Shown here: positions 34,558 through 47,138 of the stretch, one piece after another
How the letters are laid out: the number at the start of each line of letters is the position of its first letter
Position numbering within the stretch: position 1 is the first letter of the stretch
Assembly (NCBI RefSeq): GCF_028858725.1
Contig: NC_084769.1
Location: 3,938,001-4,002,000 of the forward strand
Direction of reading: 5' to 3'
Length of the DNA: 64,000 bases
From: Colius striatus
Taxonomy: Eukaryota; Chordata; Aves; Coliiformes; Coliidae
The notes under the pieces: generated by a model
Databases searched by the model: none
What the model saw: only the letters and a program-made list of their open reading frames with translations
Told to the model about the DNA's origin: nothing
Position numbers and translations under genes: made by a program

Positions 34558-37500
34558 TGTTTATTTGAGTGTGGGAGGGCCTATACTCTGCTTTGGGATC
34601 ATGTGTAAGCATAATATCTAACACAAAAGTCTTTTTTAAAAGTGAAGACATAGAAAATGCCATATTTTTGCTGTGACTACTGCTCTGAAGTTAGAGATTC
34701 AGATGACTATCAGAAAAATGCAAGGTATCTAATAGGTACTTTAGTTCATCAAAGACCTCATCCAACCAGATTAGGTACTTTCCAAAGCTGAAGGCTTATT
34801 CAGAAGGATAGACAGGGGCTTTCTGAAAGCTTCATATCCCAAATGAACTTCTTTTAAGTAGCAAAAAAATGACACACATTTAAAGGAAACTAAGTTCTTC
34901 TTTCACAATAAAACAATTTATTCTTTGGTGCTCTTAAAGACGGTGATTTAGGCAAAAAACCCCTGACAAATCCACAGAAATCATGACTCCCTATTCAATT
35001 CGGGCTACAAACATATCTTCATTGACTTTTAGTTTGAAATAATTTGGCACATAGAAATCAATGTTTGGTTTCCAGTGGCTTCCACCTGTTAAGGAGTTGC
35101 CAGACAGCAGTACCCTTTTCAAAGCCATTAATAATGCAGAAGGTCAATATCGAAACAGATATATTGAATTGCACACTGTATCATTATAATAGCCAGAGAT
35201 TTTTGTATCACAGGTGATTGTTTTTTTCCCTGCTATTTGACTCTTTTAAGCTAATTAAAATACATAGTTTATTTTTTAATAATGTTAGAGATAATGTTGT
35301 GCTGTATATGCAGATGTTTAGGCTCCTAAGAACAGGTTAAAAAGGTACCATCCACCACAGAAAAATGTATATTGACTTGATTAACTTTGCAGTTCCAATT
35401 TCTCAACTAGAAATCCCCACACACCATAAAAACCAAAAAAGTAAACCCAAAGTCTTCCTCAAAGAGAAGAGTGGGGGTATTTTTTCAGATAATTATCAAT
35501 TTAAAGGTAGAAAATACATAGCAGTGTTAGGCATTGTAGTCTGCAGTGATCTGCAATATTGCAGATATTGCAATAGTGAAAAGATGCCGTCACTGAAAAC
35601 ATAAAGGTAAAGGTAGTACAATCATTTGGGTTTACACATTTTTCTCTTGTATTTTAAAAAACATCAATTTCCAAAGCTATGAAATCCACTGTTGATGTCT
35701 TCTATTGGCATTTCATGTTCTTGTAAAGTAAAATCAGGTCAAACCAAGCCACTAACGGCATTTCAGCCCTGTTTCTGCAAAATATTTTGCCAGTACAGAC
35801 TGTGGTGATTTCCTTCTATGTGTGCTAGTTTTCTGAAATTAGTGGTTGATCTCAGGGTGTTATAGAGCTGAATCTTCGTGGTCTGAGACCTTAAAAAACA
35901 GTTACTGTAATCCAAACCTCATTGTCTTCGATGGTAATTGAATCAAATCCTAATGCAGATCACATAAAGTTGACTTACACATAAAGGGACTGATTCCCTG
36001 ATAGTCTTCAAAAACAATAGAGATGCCTAAAACCTAAAATTTAAGAAAAAAAACCCCAAATTAGATTAAGTTCTCTTCTCCTCTTATACTCAAAACTGTA
36101 ATTTTATTATGAAGCTCCTTTAAAATTAACTAATTTTCCTTTTCAACTAACTTGCTTGGTTTAATTAGCAGCAAACACTCCATTGATTCTTGTCCAACAA
36201 AGGAAAATTCCATAGTTCAAATCTCTCTGAAGGAAAATCCCATTCATTTAAATATAGGAATTATGGTTGCAAAACGAAGCAATTTTCCTTTGTCATCTCT
36301 GAGCCAAAAAAAAAAAAAAAGTCCTTATTTGAAGTTAAACTACCTTTGAATGGAAGATTATTTTTCCCAAACTAGTATACCTGTTAGCCAGGAATAGACA
36401 TAGAAATTTCCTTTGGAAACTGCCCTCTAAAGGGGTAGTGAAAAATCCATTATGGTGATTATTATTATTTGTAATATTAATAGTAGTAATAAGAAGAAGC
36501 AGTAGATCTGAACATGCTAAACAGGAAAAAATATTGGATCTAAAAATATACAAGGAGATTGCCTCTCTGTTTTTGAAAGGCAGAAGGAATTGGCAACCAA
36601 AAAGGGAGGTGAGATACTGCAACTGACTTCTGTGATTTAGCTCGTGAATCAGAGCAGATACTAAAGACAGATTCTTCATGCAAGAGGCTGAATGCAAGAA
36701 ATTTTCCTGTTTCTCTCGATCAGCTCTGCTCAGGCCATCACATACATGACAGGTAAATTCAAACCCATGGCTTTCGCCATTCAGCCAGCTCAAGTACAGT
36801 ACGTGACACTTTCTCAGATTCCTACTGACATCCAGATGTTGCCAAAAATATCACGTCCAACTTTGCACAAAACTCCACAGGCACCAAGACATTTATCATA
36901 AAACAGTTGTCTTCAGAGAAGAGTACTGAGCTCCAGGAGAGAAGGGTTTTAATGTTCCAGATTTCACTGTCAAAGATTATGCAGTCTCACAAAACGTGTG
37001 CTGAGCCTCTTTGGCAAAATCTTTTTCCTTCATATTTGATGTTTGCTTAGTTTTGTTTGTTTGCTGGGTTTTATTGCTGTCAGTGTTATTTCTGGTGACT
37101 ACATGACTCAGAGGGACTAGAAATAAAATTAGAGACTTTCACCTCTAGGTCAAGAGTTTCATTCTGGCCCAGAAAGCAGGGACCTATGTAAAATAACTCA
37201 TTGATCTCACTCCAGTTCCCAGTTGGCAAGTACGCATATCACAAACTGTATCATTAAAATGGGCAATAAATTGTCATCCTCTGCAGCAGTCCCGGAAGTG
37301 AGCTCAGTGTTTGAGTTGGCATTGCTGCTGAATCACCCTTTTGCCAGGAGATGTGTCTCTCCTGGGCTGCAGTACATTAGGAGGTGGGGAGCCTTTGGAG
37401 GTGGTTTTTCCTTTCCTCTTCCTGTGCTGTCTGCTTGAAAGGTAACCAGAGGGCTACATGTTGCAGTGCAGTCTGCCCAGTACCTCTTGAAATCAATAAG

Positions 37501-38059
37501 AAATCCTTTAGCCAGGTAACCAGATGTCACAACCCTTCTTTTCCAAAAGGTGTGGTCTTGATCCTCGGTGACTTCTTTCTTTCTTCAGTGGACACCATTT
37601 ACATTTCTCCAAAGTCACGGGGGGTTCCAAATAAATTGTGTAATTCATAGAGGCACAAAGAATTGAGTAGCACCACCTCTAAAATTACCTGTTTGACCTG
37701 CCGCTTCCAGACCTCAACTCTGAGAGAACAGCTCTCTCCCCTGCTGAGATCAGAGCCTGGATCTCTTTTCTCAAATGAAACATAGACCAAAAAAACCCCC
37801 AACATAGCTGTGATCTATAGCAGTAACAAACACTCCCATTTCTATAGAAAGGGAGAGGAAAAAAGGTATTATATTTCATTTTGGCATTATTATTGATCAT
37901 AACAGGTGTTTTGAACTCAGACCCCCATGGCTTACAGGCATCTGTACAAACCAACAGTTTAATCCACAACAGAGACGTCATCAGTGTTCACTAAAAAGCC
38001 ATCTAACCTTTTTGTAGATCCCCCGATACTTGTAATCCTCCATTCCTCAGCCCATTGCA
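34558..38059. other. Non-coding unique sequence
   Basis: About 3.5 kb without a recognised gene. It holds an 18-bp perfect palindrome centred on CTGCAATATTGCAG (35,549-35,566), an A15 run (36,306-36,320) and an ATT/AGT-rich simple stretch (36,460-36,499). A minus-strand frame of 152 codons (36,793-36,335) runs through that simple repeat, giving a stretch of Asn codons. I do not regard it as a gene. Confidence 0.6.
36460..36499. repeat. ATT/AGT-rich trinucleotide stretch
   Basis: Imperfect TTA, AGT and AAG triplets (TTATTATTATTTG, then TAGTAGTAATAAGAAGAAG). Simple sequence. Confidence 0.7.
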
Positions 38060-38470
38060 AAAGCAGGAGCATTTAGCTTCGGATCTTAGCAGCACAGCTC
38101 ATTGCTGGATTAATTTATTTCTCATCCCTATCAGTTCTGTAGGTTTATAACCACTTTCCCCTTGTATTTGGAGGCAGCGTGTGCTGCTCTGCCATTGTAC
38201 AGGTATGACTAACTACTGTCTGCTCCCATTGAATAGGGGATCATTTGTCTTACGTGATCCAGGCTGGCTGCACTACACGACAGCACACAGTGACAGTAAT
38301 TTGCACTGATCTGCCCCCACTGCTAGTCCTGCTGCTACAAATAGCAATTGATTATAATGCTGTAGTGTTATTGACTGTCACTACGAACACAAGCTTTATT
38401 TCATTTTTAAAGTAACATGCCACAGATTTACTTAGCAGCCACGGAGCAATAACAACGTCAAAAAAGAACA
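38060..38470. promoter_or_regulatory. Candidate conserved non-coding element
   Basis: Repeat-free sequence with high motif density: CTGGATTAATTTATTTCTC near 38,105, CATTGTACAGGTATGACTAA near 38,193, CACACAGTGACAGTAATTTG near 38,284 and AATAGCAATTGATTATAATG near 38,340. CpGs are few but present (TTACGTGATC, CTACACGACAG, CCACGGAGC). No coding frame crosses it. The texture suggests a conserved enhancer. This is inference from composition only. Confidence 0.35.
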
Positions 38471-41400
38471 AAACCAAAACAGTTTGAGGCAGGGAGGAGG
38501 CAGAGGAGACGCTGTATAAAACACAGGAAAAGAAAATTAATTAACATCACTGGATTATTACGACACTGCGGATGAGCAAAAAAGCTGTAGTGGGTGGGAA
38601 GGAATGAATTTGTCCATATTTCAGAGAAGCAATCTTGATTTACATCACCTGAGGATCTCGCCTGAAGCATTCAGGTCACGGAAATCTTTCAAATCCATTA
38701 GAATGAGGGGGGAAGGGGGGGTAAAAAAAAAAGTCAGCCTTTAAAAATCATCGTTATTACCGTCAAAATCTGATTCTGCTGAGGCAGCAAAATGTGTTAA
38801 TGCCTCGCTGGATTTGCCCCTTCCTCTGATTCTCCCTCCCCTTGGTTCAGGATACAGTTTTTGATCCAGGTTGTTAAGAGAGATCCTATTTCATACATCC
38901 CTTCGTTCTCTTTCTGAATCTTATGTTCTTAGAGCATTAATCTGCAGGATTGTCCCTGGAGTCCATTTGAGATGGGCGCAGAAATTTAGTTCAGGTAATT
39001 ATCCTTTCTTTCCAAGTGAATGAAGAAACCAAGAATTTCTGCTTATCTGACAGAAGTGTAGATTTTCCTCCTTAATGCTTGTCACCTGCAAGACAAGTCA
39101 CACAGGTAAATCTCAAACTGTGCCTTTGTGCCCCCATCTAAAGTGGATTTTGGATGTCTCTGTGGAGTAATACTCCAAGGACGTTATAGTTCAGGGAAAA
39201 TGGTAATGTCTGTGTGTAAAACGTGAATTACTTTAATAGGCTTTGGCAGCACAACTCTCAACAAGACGATCCACCCCTGCTAATCTAGTGCGTGCAGTTT
39301 CTCTCTCCTTTCTTTTTTTTAAGTCTGAATATCATTTCTCTAAGCTGCAATTTATAATGCTAACGTTTTACCTTCGTTAAGGAGGGGAAAGAAGCTTCTA
39401 ACCGGCCGTATTGAGCTGTTGAAGACCGTCTTACATTGAAATTGTGATTTAGAGATAGTTACAATACATCTGCTTTGCATATCTTTGCCCTTTACAGCGG
39501 TATTTATGACATAATGAAGCACACAGTTTGCAGAGTAGCTGGTAAGTCGCCTATCCATGATTTTTTTGCATGTATGTACAGCTTTTTCCCTTCCTTCCTT
39601 TAGGCAAGACAGCTTCTGTATCCTCAAAAAGAATCTTTATGTGAAGTCAGTACTGTGATGGTAGTGATGCTGCTTAGAAGAGAACAGCATATGCAAAATA
39701 TGTCTTATTTTGTATTTGAGATTCCCCCTTATACCTTTTATGAGCATTTAAGATAAACTGACTAACGGTTGTCTGATGGAAAAATGAAAGAGTAAGGCTG
39801 GACTGGCACGTCAAACTTTTCACAAATCCTTCTTTCACTGACTTTGTTTTGTTTCGTGAGGGGGGTTTGTGGGTTTTGTTTCAGTTTCCTTTTTACTTTG
39901 TGATGCTTTGAATCTGATTAAGAACACTGGGATTTTGTGATATACTGTAGTGAAGAGGAAATGCAGTCCTCAGTCTGTGAATGTCTCTTGATTCCTATGG
40001 CCCATGGGACTCCTACACGAGCAGATCACAGGATCCCACAGGAGATGTACTGCATCCCATCCTAAACCAGGGTGCAAATCGTCATGCAGCTTTAAACTAG
40101 CCAAGACCACAAAAAATTTCTGGTCCTTCCTTTTAAACAATTGCTTATTGCAGCAGTAATGTCTAATGGCAAGTGGTGAAAATGGGATGAGGGGTGCAGA
40201 AAAGATACATTTGAGGATTTTTCCTTATATATGCATTTCGAGCAGAGTGATCTTTCTAAAAATGGAATTACAGGTATGTCTCGCTTTACAACTGTTCCAC
40301 AGCTCAAATTAGAGCTTAAGCAGCCATGTATTTATCAATTAGCATTATTTCTCTATCCCTGTCTGACTCTCTGTATTGTTGTAACTCCATCAAATAGTCA
40401 TTTGCTTTTTTATGGTAATAATCCCTTCAAATTCAGTCCTTTCATCTGGATCCCTGTATGTTATTTGTTGTTCTGCTAAATCCCTATTACAGAGGCCTAG
40501 GAGTTCCAGCGGCCTGATGAATAATTAGAAATGTTTTATCCCTGAGCTTCAAAAGGGTGCTAGAAATAATTATAAGCAAACATTTTATGTAGCATTCCAT
40601 ATCAAACCAATCCTGGCTTTACGTTGTTTGTACTTTAGATAGCGAGGGAGAGAGGGAGATCTCGATTACCAGCTCCGTCGGTGTAAAGAAGACAGACGTG
40701 TAAGTTTTCGTGTTCCCTTTCCCCATTCATCTTCTTTCTGTTCCTGCTGGTGGGATGCTCCCCAGGGCTCATGATACCTCTCACTTCATAAGGGTGTAGT
40801 TAATTATTGGTCAATCAAAAGCAACTTCATTATCCTTTCTGCAGTCTGTACCATACTCTGTTGCCTGCAAAGGACCTACAAGCCTGCCCTATGTGTAAAC
40901 ACTGCCACATCAAACTAAAGAAAGCTCAGGTTTTGCAAAGCAAGAGCTGCTTGTTTAGTCAAAACTAGATATGTCAGAGTGGTCTTACTCCCTAGAAAAT
41001 TTTGGGAGCTGTAGCAGTTCTATCTGTCCTTCAACAGAATAGACTTGCAAAGCAAAGTTTTTACACATAAGGCAAGGAGAGAGAGCTGTATCTTGAAAGC
41101 CTACAAAACTAATTGGAACACACCCAATGTCATTACTTTTGACAGCATTTTGAGAAATACCCAATCACTTTGTCATCAATTTTCAATTTTGTCAAGAGAA
41201 AGTAGCTTTTCATTGGCAAAAAACCTGCTGTCCCCACACTATTTGTGAAAGTGTCCTGGCAGAGAGTAGTGTCATCTCCAAGAACATTTTTCAGGCTCAC
41301 TTTATCTACAAAACTTTTATTGAGGAGTGGGGTTTTTGTTGGTTTGTTTTATTTTTTTAATCCTAGAAAATTGTGTTAAGATGAAGGTTTTTCATCCTGA

Positions 41401-42344
41401 AGTTACCAAACATCTGTGCCCAAGCACAACGAAAGACAAATATATGATTAACTTTAAACATGTGAACAGCCCTACTTGGTTTCCACTGAAGGCAGTTCAA
41501 GTTTTGTTGATAAGGAATTTTATCTGTTATCTTCAAAGGGACTGTGCAAGTTTAATGTTGAAAAAGAATGAATTAATGTTAAAAAAGGGAGAAAAGTATG
41601 TGTGTTTACCAATCAATATGGTGAAGACTCATGTGTGAAGAGTGATAGGGGTAGCACAGCAGCACCTTTCTACCAGTCTGCTGCTGCTTTTGTTCACCTT
41701 CCCTCAGAAGTGAATGAATTCATCTTTTCTCTTATCTTTCAAGAACAAGAGGCAGTGTGGTATCAGTGCCCATTTTGCCAGAGATCTGTATTGTTAACAT
41801 ATTTCTGTATTTTTTCTGTTTATTGCTTTTGCTAGCAGATCTCTGATTTTCTCTTGGTTTCCCATTTACATTCCATGAAGCCACGATATGAAGAAAAAAG
41901 TCAGAAGAAAAACAGACTTATTAGATACATTTTTTAGCAGTTGTAACGTGTTGAGCCAGTAAGAACTGGTGAAAGCCATTTGAGTGGTACAGTAGAGAGA
42001 TAGAGGGATTTTAACACAAACTTACCATCTCTCTCAGGTGTTAAACTCTCCCTAGCTCAGGGACAATGCCTCACTGGATCTCTGAAGGAAAGCTCATGAG
42101 GGAATTCAGCAAAGGAAAATCTCCCTTTGCTGGCTCCTCTGGCAACACTAACAGGCAAAAATTTGTCCAAAAAGGACAAATAACTGACGTGTTTTGCTTG
42201 GTACAGGCACTGCCCTTGATGGGAGTGACTTGTTGGAAGTTGAGTTTTTGTTTCTTTAAGATCTTTATTTTACATCTATAATCACCCTTACACTCTTGTC
42301 TTCCTCAGATCAGGATAAAGATGATATCAGGAATGATATAGATG
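38471..42344. other. Non-coding sequence with motif-rich islands
   Basis: About 3.9 kb without genes. Two islands stand out as possible conserved elements. The first is 39,340-39,560 (CTGCAATTTATAATGCTAAC, TAACCGGCCGTATTGAGC, TTTACAGCGGTATTTATG). The second is 40,490-40,700 (GATGAATAATTAGAAATG, AAATAATTATAAGCAAAC, then six CpGs from TAGCGAGG to TTTTCGTG). A G7/A10 run lies near 38,714-38,731. Short open frames are not supported. Confidence 0.45.
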
Positions 42345-42377
42345 TGACCATTTAGTGACCATTAACTGACCATTTTC
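42345..42377. repeat. Three 11-bp tandem units
   Basis: Three consecutive 11-bp units share TGACCATT: TGACCATTTAG, TGACCATTAAC and TGACCATTTTC. It is a very short tandem array. Confidence 0.75.
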
Positions 42378-42802
42378 TTCACTCAGTATAAAAATAAAGC
42401 TGGTTTCCAGTGGCTGTGAAGCATCTGCTGTCAAGTCAATCACAGTTTGTTCTGCCACTGCATCTCTCAGCTTTAGAAGTACCTGCTCAAGTCCAGTCAA
42501 GGTTATGCCAGCCTGGAGCTGGGAGTTAAAGGTCCTGCCAAAGGTAGTGGCAAGCCAACACAACTGTCCCACAGTCAGACCCATGCTACCAACCTCGCAT
42601 GGCATAACGGTACTTCATGCCAGGTGAGCTTGCTGCTCTGGCTCTTGGATAGCTCATGCTGCCTTTCAACATGGGTATGCCTGTTACAAAACCATCCAAA
42701 AATCACATGTTTGCTCATGGTGAGAAACTGCAACACTTCCTGGAGGTCAGTTCCTCCCCTTTGGAGACAGAATGTAAACCCCATCTTCCACTGCACAGGC
42801 AA
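42378..42802 (-). other. Protein-like open frames, unrecognised
   Basis: Two overlapping minus-strand frames lie here: 42,802-42,575 (75 codons) and 42,605-42,327 (92 codons) in another register. Their translations have a more protein-like feel than most in the window. The second contains LTGLEQVLLKLRDAVAEQ, a plausible amphipathic helix, and the first has LQEVLQFLTMSKHVIFGWF. I recognise no family. If real, it would be a decayed gene or retrocopy with a frameshift near 42,590. It may equally be chance. Confidence 0.2.
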
Positions 42803-43084
42803 AGGGAAATTATTTAGGCTTCTGAATAAGTTCTGTAAGAACCAAACAACTTGTTAAGATCTCAGACTCTAGAATCTACAATATTTCAATTTGGAGCCAG
42901 CTCCTTTCTGACTTTCCTCCTCCAAAAGATAGCTGGAAAAAAGGTTATTGTTTGGAAGTGTTACAAACCTACCAAACTGTGTTTTATGTTCATTGAAAAG
43001 CCTATTTTTTTTTTCTTGATTAATATGCAAATGACACGTGCTTCCAACTGTCACCACTGCTAAAATTCTGAACATGCATCATAA

Positions 43085-43260
43085 ATAACCCGCCTATTCA
43101 ACTTTTATCTCGTCCACTTTACGTTGCGCTGCTCTTGTTCAGGAAATGGTCTGTATTTAATATTGATGGCTCTGTATGTGTCATTTAATCGTCCTTATTG
43201 ATTGGATTTCATCAGAGTTGTGGGGCTTGGACAGAAGCTTTGATTATACTGTAAGGAGTC
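43085..43260. promoter_or_regulatory. Candidate conserved non-coding element
   Basis: A repeat-free stretch with retained CpGs (AACCCGCC, TATCTCGTCC, TTTACGTTGCGCTGC, TTAATCGTCC) and homeodomain/PBX-like words (TATTTAATATTGATGGC, TTATTGATTGGATTTC). No open frame is convincing. CpGs that survive in AT-rich unique DNA hint at constraint. Conservation has not been tested. Confidence 0.3.
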
Positions 43261-46200
43261 TTTGCAGTTTTCTGTTACTCAACACCATATCAATGCACCT
43301 TCTGGTGTGATATCACTTTCACAATCAATACCTGGAAAGAAAATAAAAAAAGAGGCCTCCAGGAAAGAAAAGGAAAAAAACCCTGAATCTGCCCATGATT
43401 CCCTTTCTGCACGTAGAGTAAAACTTTCCAACACAAAGAACGTTTATTGTGTGGTTTAGTGTAAGAACAGGGGGGAAAGAAAAAAACCTGGACGAGTCTC
43501 CGTGGGTTGTTTGTTTAATTTCTACATCATTTTTTATTTATAAGTGTCAGCTCTTCCTTTCAGAGTCCCTGGCTGTTGTCTGATAGTGGATAATTTTTAA
43601 CAGCTACATGTCATGTTTCAGTTAACTGTTTCTCTTGATCTAATAATAGTGCCATAAACATATTATTTGACCAAATTGATACCGTAAGGGGATTCTCTGC
43701 TTATCAAAATTCTTTCTGCTCAAAATAGGCCATCTCAGAGCTTTCAAAGAACATCCCTAATTTGACACTGTCCCACAGTGGCTCAACCTAATCCTCACTC
43801 CAGAATCACACTGGTATGCACTCCTACATCCCAGCCTCCAAACATCAACCGTAACAGCCAGGCAGCATGAAACAATAATCTTTTGAAGGGTATTAATATG
43901 CAGCAGATGGGTATTTCATACTTCTGGTGAGAGGGTTTCCCCATCTGGGCACTCTCAATTTAAATATATGTACTGATGTGCTCATAAATTTCCAGGGAAT
44001 GACAGAAAACATCATTCGAAGTTGCATCAAAGTAGGGAAAACATACATGGTACCTCCAAATGGTTGTTTGTGCTCTCGTTCTTCACATTCATTGTCCTGT
44101 GATGAAAGGAAATTCGTAGGCAATTTATGCTCTCTTCCAGTGCTTCTCATCTTTCCCGGGCTGGTAATCCTTTTTTTACAGAGGTGCTAGCCATATTTAA
44201 GAAAAACATTGATGTTCATACCTTATTTTTCTAGGAAAGTGGCATTAGAACATGCTTCTGGAGTAATGAGGGTGTCATCAACAAAATCTCTGTGGGTACA
44301 GGTGGGTGTGCTCTGGGAGAATGGGAAAATACAGACTGAACCTTGACATATAGCATGGTACAAGGGGAAAATGAGTTAATATTAGTCTCCAGTGCAGTGA
44401 CAAAACTTCTGGCACAGACCCAGAGTGGATTTCCTTGGTTCTTCCAGATTAGTGATGACCAATGCTTGCTTAAGAATACCCGTCTTTGAAATGTTATTTC
44501 CCTGGAGAGATCAGTGCATTTCTGTTGATACAGAAATCTCAGAGATCTATTGAGTCTTATAAACAAGAGAAGGAAGAAACTGTTGGAGATAAACTATTAT
44601 TTCTCTAGCTGGAGTGAAGCTTAAGGTCTTGGATTGGTGGCACTTGACCCTGTGCCAGAGGAGAGAAAGCAGTAGGTTAGTGGGACAATCTGAATCCCAC
44701 TGTGCAGGAGATAATCAGGAAAGACTGCCTGAAGTGACAGGTATTTACCCAAAAGAGTACAGACGGATGCAAGCATCTGAGCTGCTAGACTTGAAGGATC
44801 TTCAGTCTAAAAACCCAAAGTGTGGTGTTAGCAAAGTACAGTGCCTGAACAGATGTAACTTACTCATAAAAACAAGTGCTTGTAGGCTTTCTTCCTAACA
44901 AAGCCAGAAGTGACTTTTAGCCTTGAACAGATCTCCAGTGTGATTACTGGAGTTGTAGACTTAATTTTCTCTGCCTGTCCTTTGTTGCATTTCTCTATTG
45001 AACAGTTGTGTAAACACATTTCTGACAAGATCTGTAGAGAAACAGTCTTTTCAATGTCGATATTGCCAAACACTACTGGAACCTTAATTTCCTTGATTTT
45101 TATATAGGTATATGCCAGAAAAGACAGGTTTTTTAGTTACACCAACTGAGGGAATGGGATCATATCATGGTTGCTCTGCCCAATCCCATCTAGATGAGGT
45201 AGCTCGAGTTGTCAGTGTTGAATTTTGACAACAAATTTTCCTGGGAAGAAACCACAATAATTTATTAGAAGTAAACCAAGAAATTAACATATTATGGTCC
45301 AATGAAGAGGAAAAGAAATAGTTTATTCAGCAGTTATTCAACTGATTTTTGCCCTGACTCTTCTTGACTAGACTTCAATTAAAAAAAAAAAAAAAGAAGG
45401 AATTGTTGAGTCCTTTCACTAGTGTTTATTCCTAATGGGCTCAGAGGAGACCCACGATTTCCTGAGCAAACTGTTATGGTCCCTCTGATATTGAGGTTCA
45501 GTGCTCAAGAATAAGTAAATGTGACCCAGTGGAGCCAGAAAAAGCTGTGATGGAAGTTGTACACAAATCCAAATGGATTTAGAGCTCACCAAAAGGAGAA
45601 TTTCAGAGGATATATTACTGCATTTTCTGACATATAAACACAATGAAAAAATAGGTGAGGGGGAAAACAGTCTCTTCTTTCTTTAGAGGCTTGTGAAAAG
45701 TGTCTACCTATATGGATAAATTTAGCTTTCATTATCTTCTCAGAGTGACACCACAGTGTTGATAAGCCAGAACTTCCTTGTCACCTGACTTGCAGCATAG
45801 TAAGTTGCATGAAGTTCCCTCCAAATACATTCTTGTTCACCTCAATTCCTAAAAAAAAAGCAGGTAAAAACTCAATAATACAATGAGATTAAATATTAAC
45901 TTTTCATTATGAAAGTGAAACATGTAGAGGTACATTATTGAATTAGAGCTTTAGTTATCTAAAAGTGGTCTTTATGTTGGAAGATTCTTGATAAATTTGA
46001 AATAACAGTTGTATTATGAAGACTCAAAGATCTTTGGGGCAGTGGGTAATAATATGCTTTATTGACATCCAGGATGTAGAATTCATCTTCAACTTAATTT
46101 TTCAAAGTTCATTCATGGTTATGACAGTTCTAGAGACTGGATCAGTCCATGCAAAGAAAAGCTATTAACCAAGTAGACTAAAAAGCATTGTATTGCATAT

Positions 46201-46980
46201 ATTGAGTTGCACGTACTTTTGTCTTCCTTCAGACTAGCTATCCTCTGCTGGACACCACTTGGTACAGCAGTGCTCACTTCAGTTGGTACATGTACTCATG
46301 CTGGATTCTGCAAACACCTCTCCTTTGAGGCTGCTGAGACCACAAGCTGATGGCAGATAGCCCCCCCAGTAATTACCAGACAGTAACAACATTCACTGAG
46401 AACCAACCTGTGCCACATTTGAATTGGTGACCCAAAGGTGAAAAGCTTTAATTCCCATTAATGACACATTTGAGCCTCTTTTGATCTCCAGCACATGATT
46501 AAAAGCCTGTTAAATTCACTCAGTAACTTTGGATCATATTGTTTGTGTGTTACATTTTTGTTGTGTATTGTTGTTAATCTAATGATATTATTTTATCAAT
46601 TTAAAGCATGCTTTTTCCTCTTTCATGTTCAAGAATGCATCATATTAACAACTCTCTCCACATAGGAAATACCTTTTTGTTTTGCTTTCTTTTTCTCAGT
46701 GAATGAATGAACTGCTTTCCTTTGTCTAGTTGCTCAAAGTAACAAATGTCAAAGCTTGGAAACTGGTAATTTGGCAATTTTAGACAATCTCCTCATAAGC
46801 ACATTTTAGTACACCTTTGAAGCGGTAGAAGTTCAAAGGCTTTGAAAAGACGACTATTGCTTTGCCTGTTGCTATGAGTCATTTGAAGTAATTGGTCCTG
46901 TCTGAAGTATGTTTTGAACTGAGGAAGTAGTGCTTTATTACCACAATCAGATACAGGTTTTTAGCTAAGGAAGTGGAGTT
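43261..46980. other. Non-coding unique sequence
   Basis: About 3.7 kb without a recognised gene or transposon. It includes A-rich runs (43,330-43,385) and an A15 run near 45,381-45,395. Open frames of up to 111 codons (44,566-44,231, minus) lack any family signature. Confidence 0.6.
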
Positions 46981-47070
46981 TTCCTCACAGATGTAGATGT
47001 CTGCTTGATAAGGCAGAAAACAGACAGATGTGCCTCTGTACTGGGGTAGAGGTATGGAGAAGGAGCAAAC
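46981..47070 (+). repeat. Dispersed repeat, copy A
   Basis: This ~90-bp segment shares clear similarity with 55,322-55,417 in the same orientation. Both contain CACAGATGTAGATGT, then CTTG, then GACAGATGTG followed by CTCT, and both end in a GGAGAAGGAG / GGAGGAAGAAG-type purine stretch. Similarity outside about 90-95 bp is not obvious. This indicates an interspersed repeat family of unknown type or an old local duplication. It is not CR1 3' end and not the LTR found at 50.8 kb. No coding sense is recognised. Confidence 0.6.
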
Positions 47071-47120
47071 ACAAGAGCTGAGAGACTTCCATGATGATAC
47101 AGGGCTTTGGAAACCTTCCC

Positions 47121-47138
47121 AATAATAATAATAATAAT
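47121..47138. repeat. (AAT)6 microsatellite
   Basis: Six perfect AAT/ATA triplets about 50 bp downstream of dispersed-repeat copy A. Confidence 0.9.

Noticed and set aside
36335..36793. 152-codon minus-strand frame
   Set aside because: Runs through a trinucleotide simple repeat, giving an Asn-rich stretch. No known protein is recognised.
37910..37980. Possible tRNA-derived SINE (GAACTCAGACCCCCATGGC)
   Set aside because: Resemblance is limited to a few words, without the ordered blocks seen at 32.0 kb.
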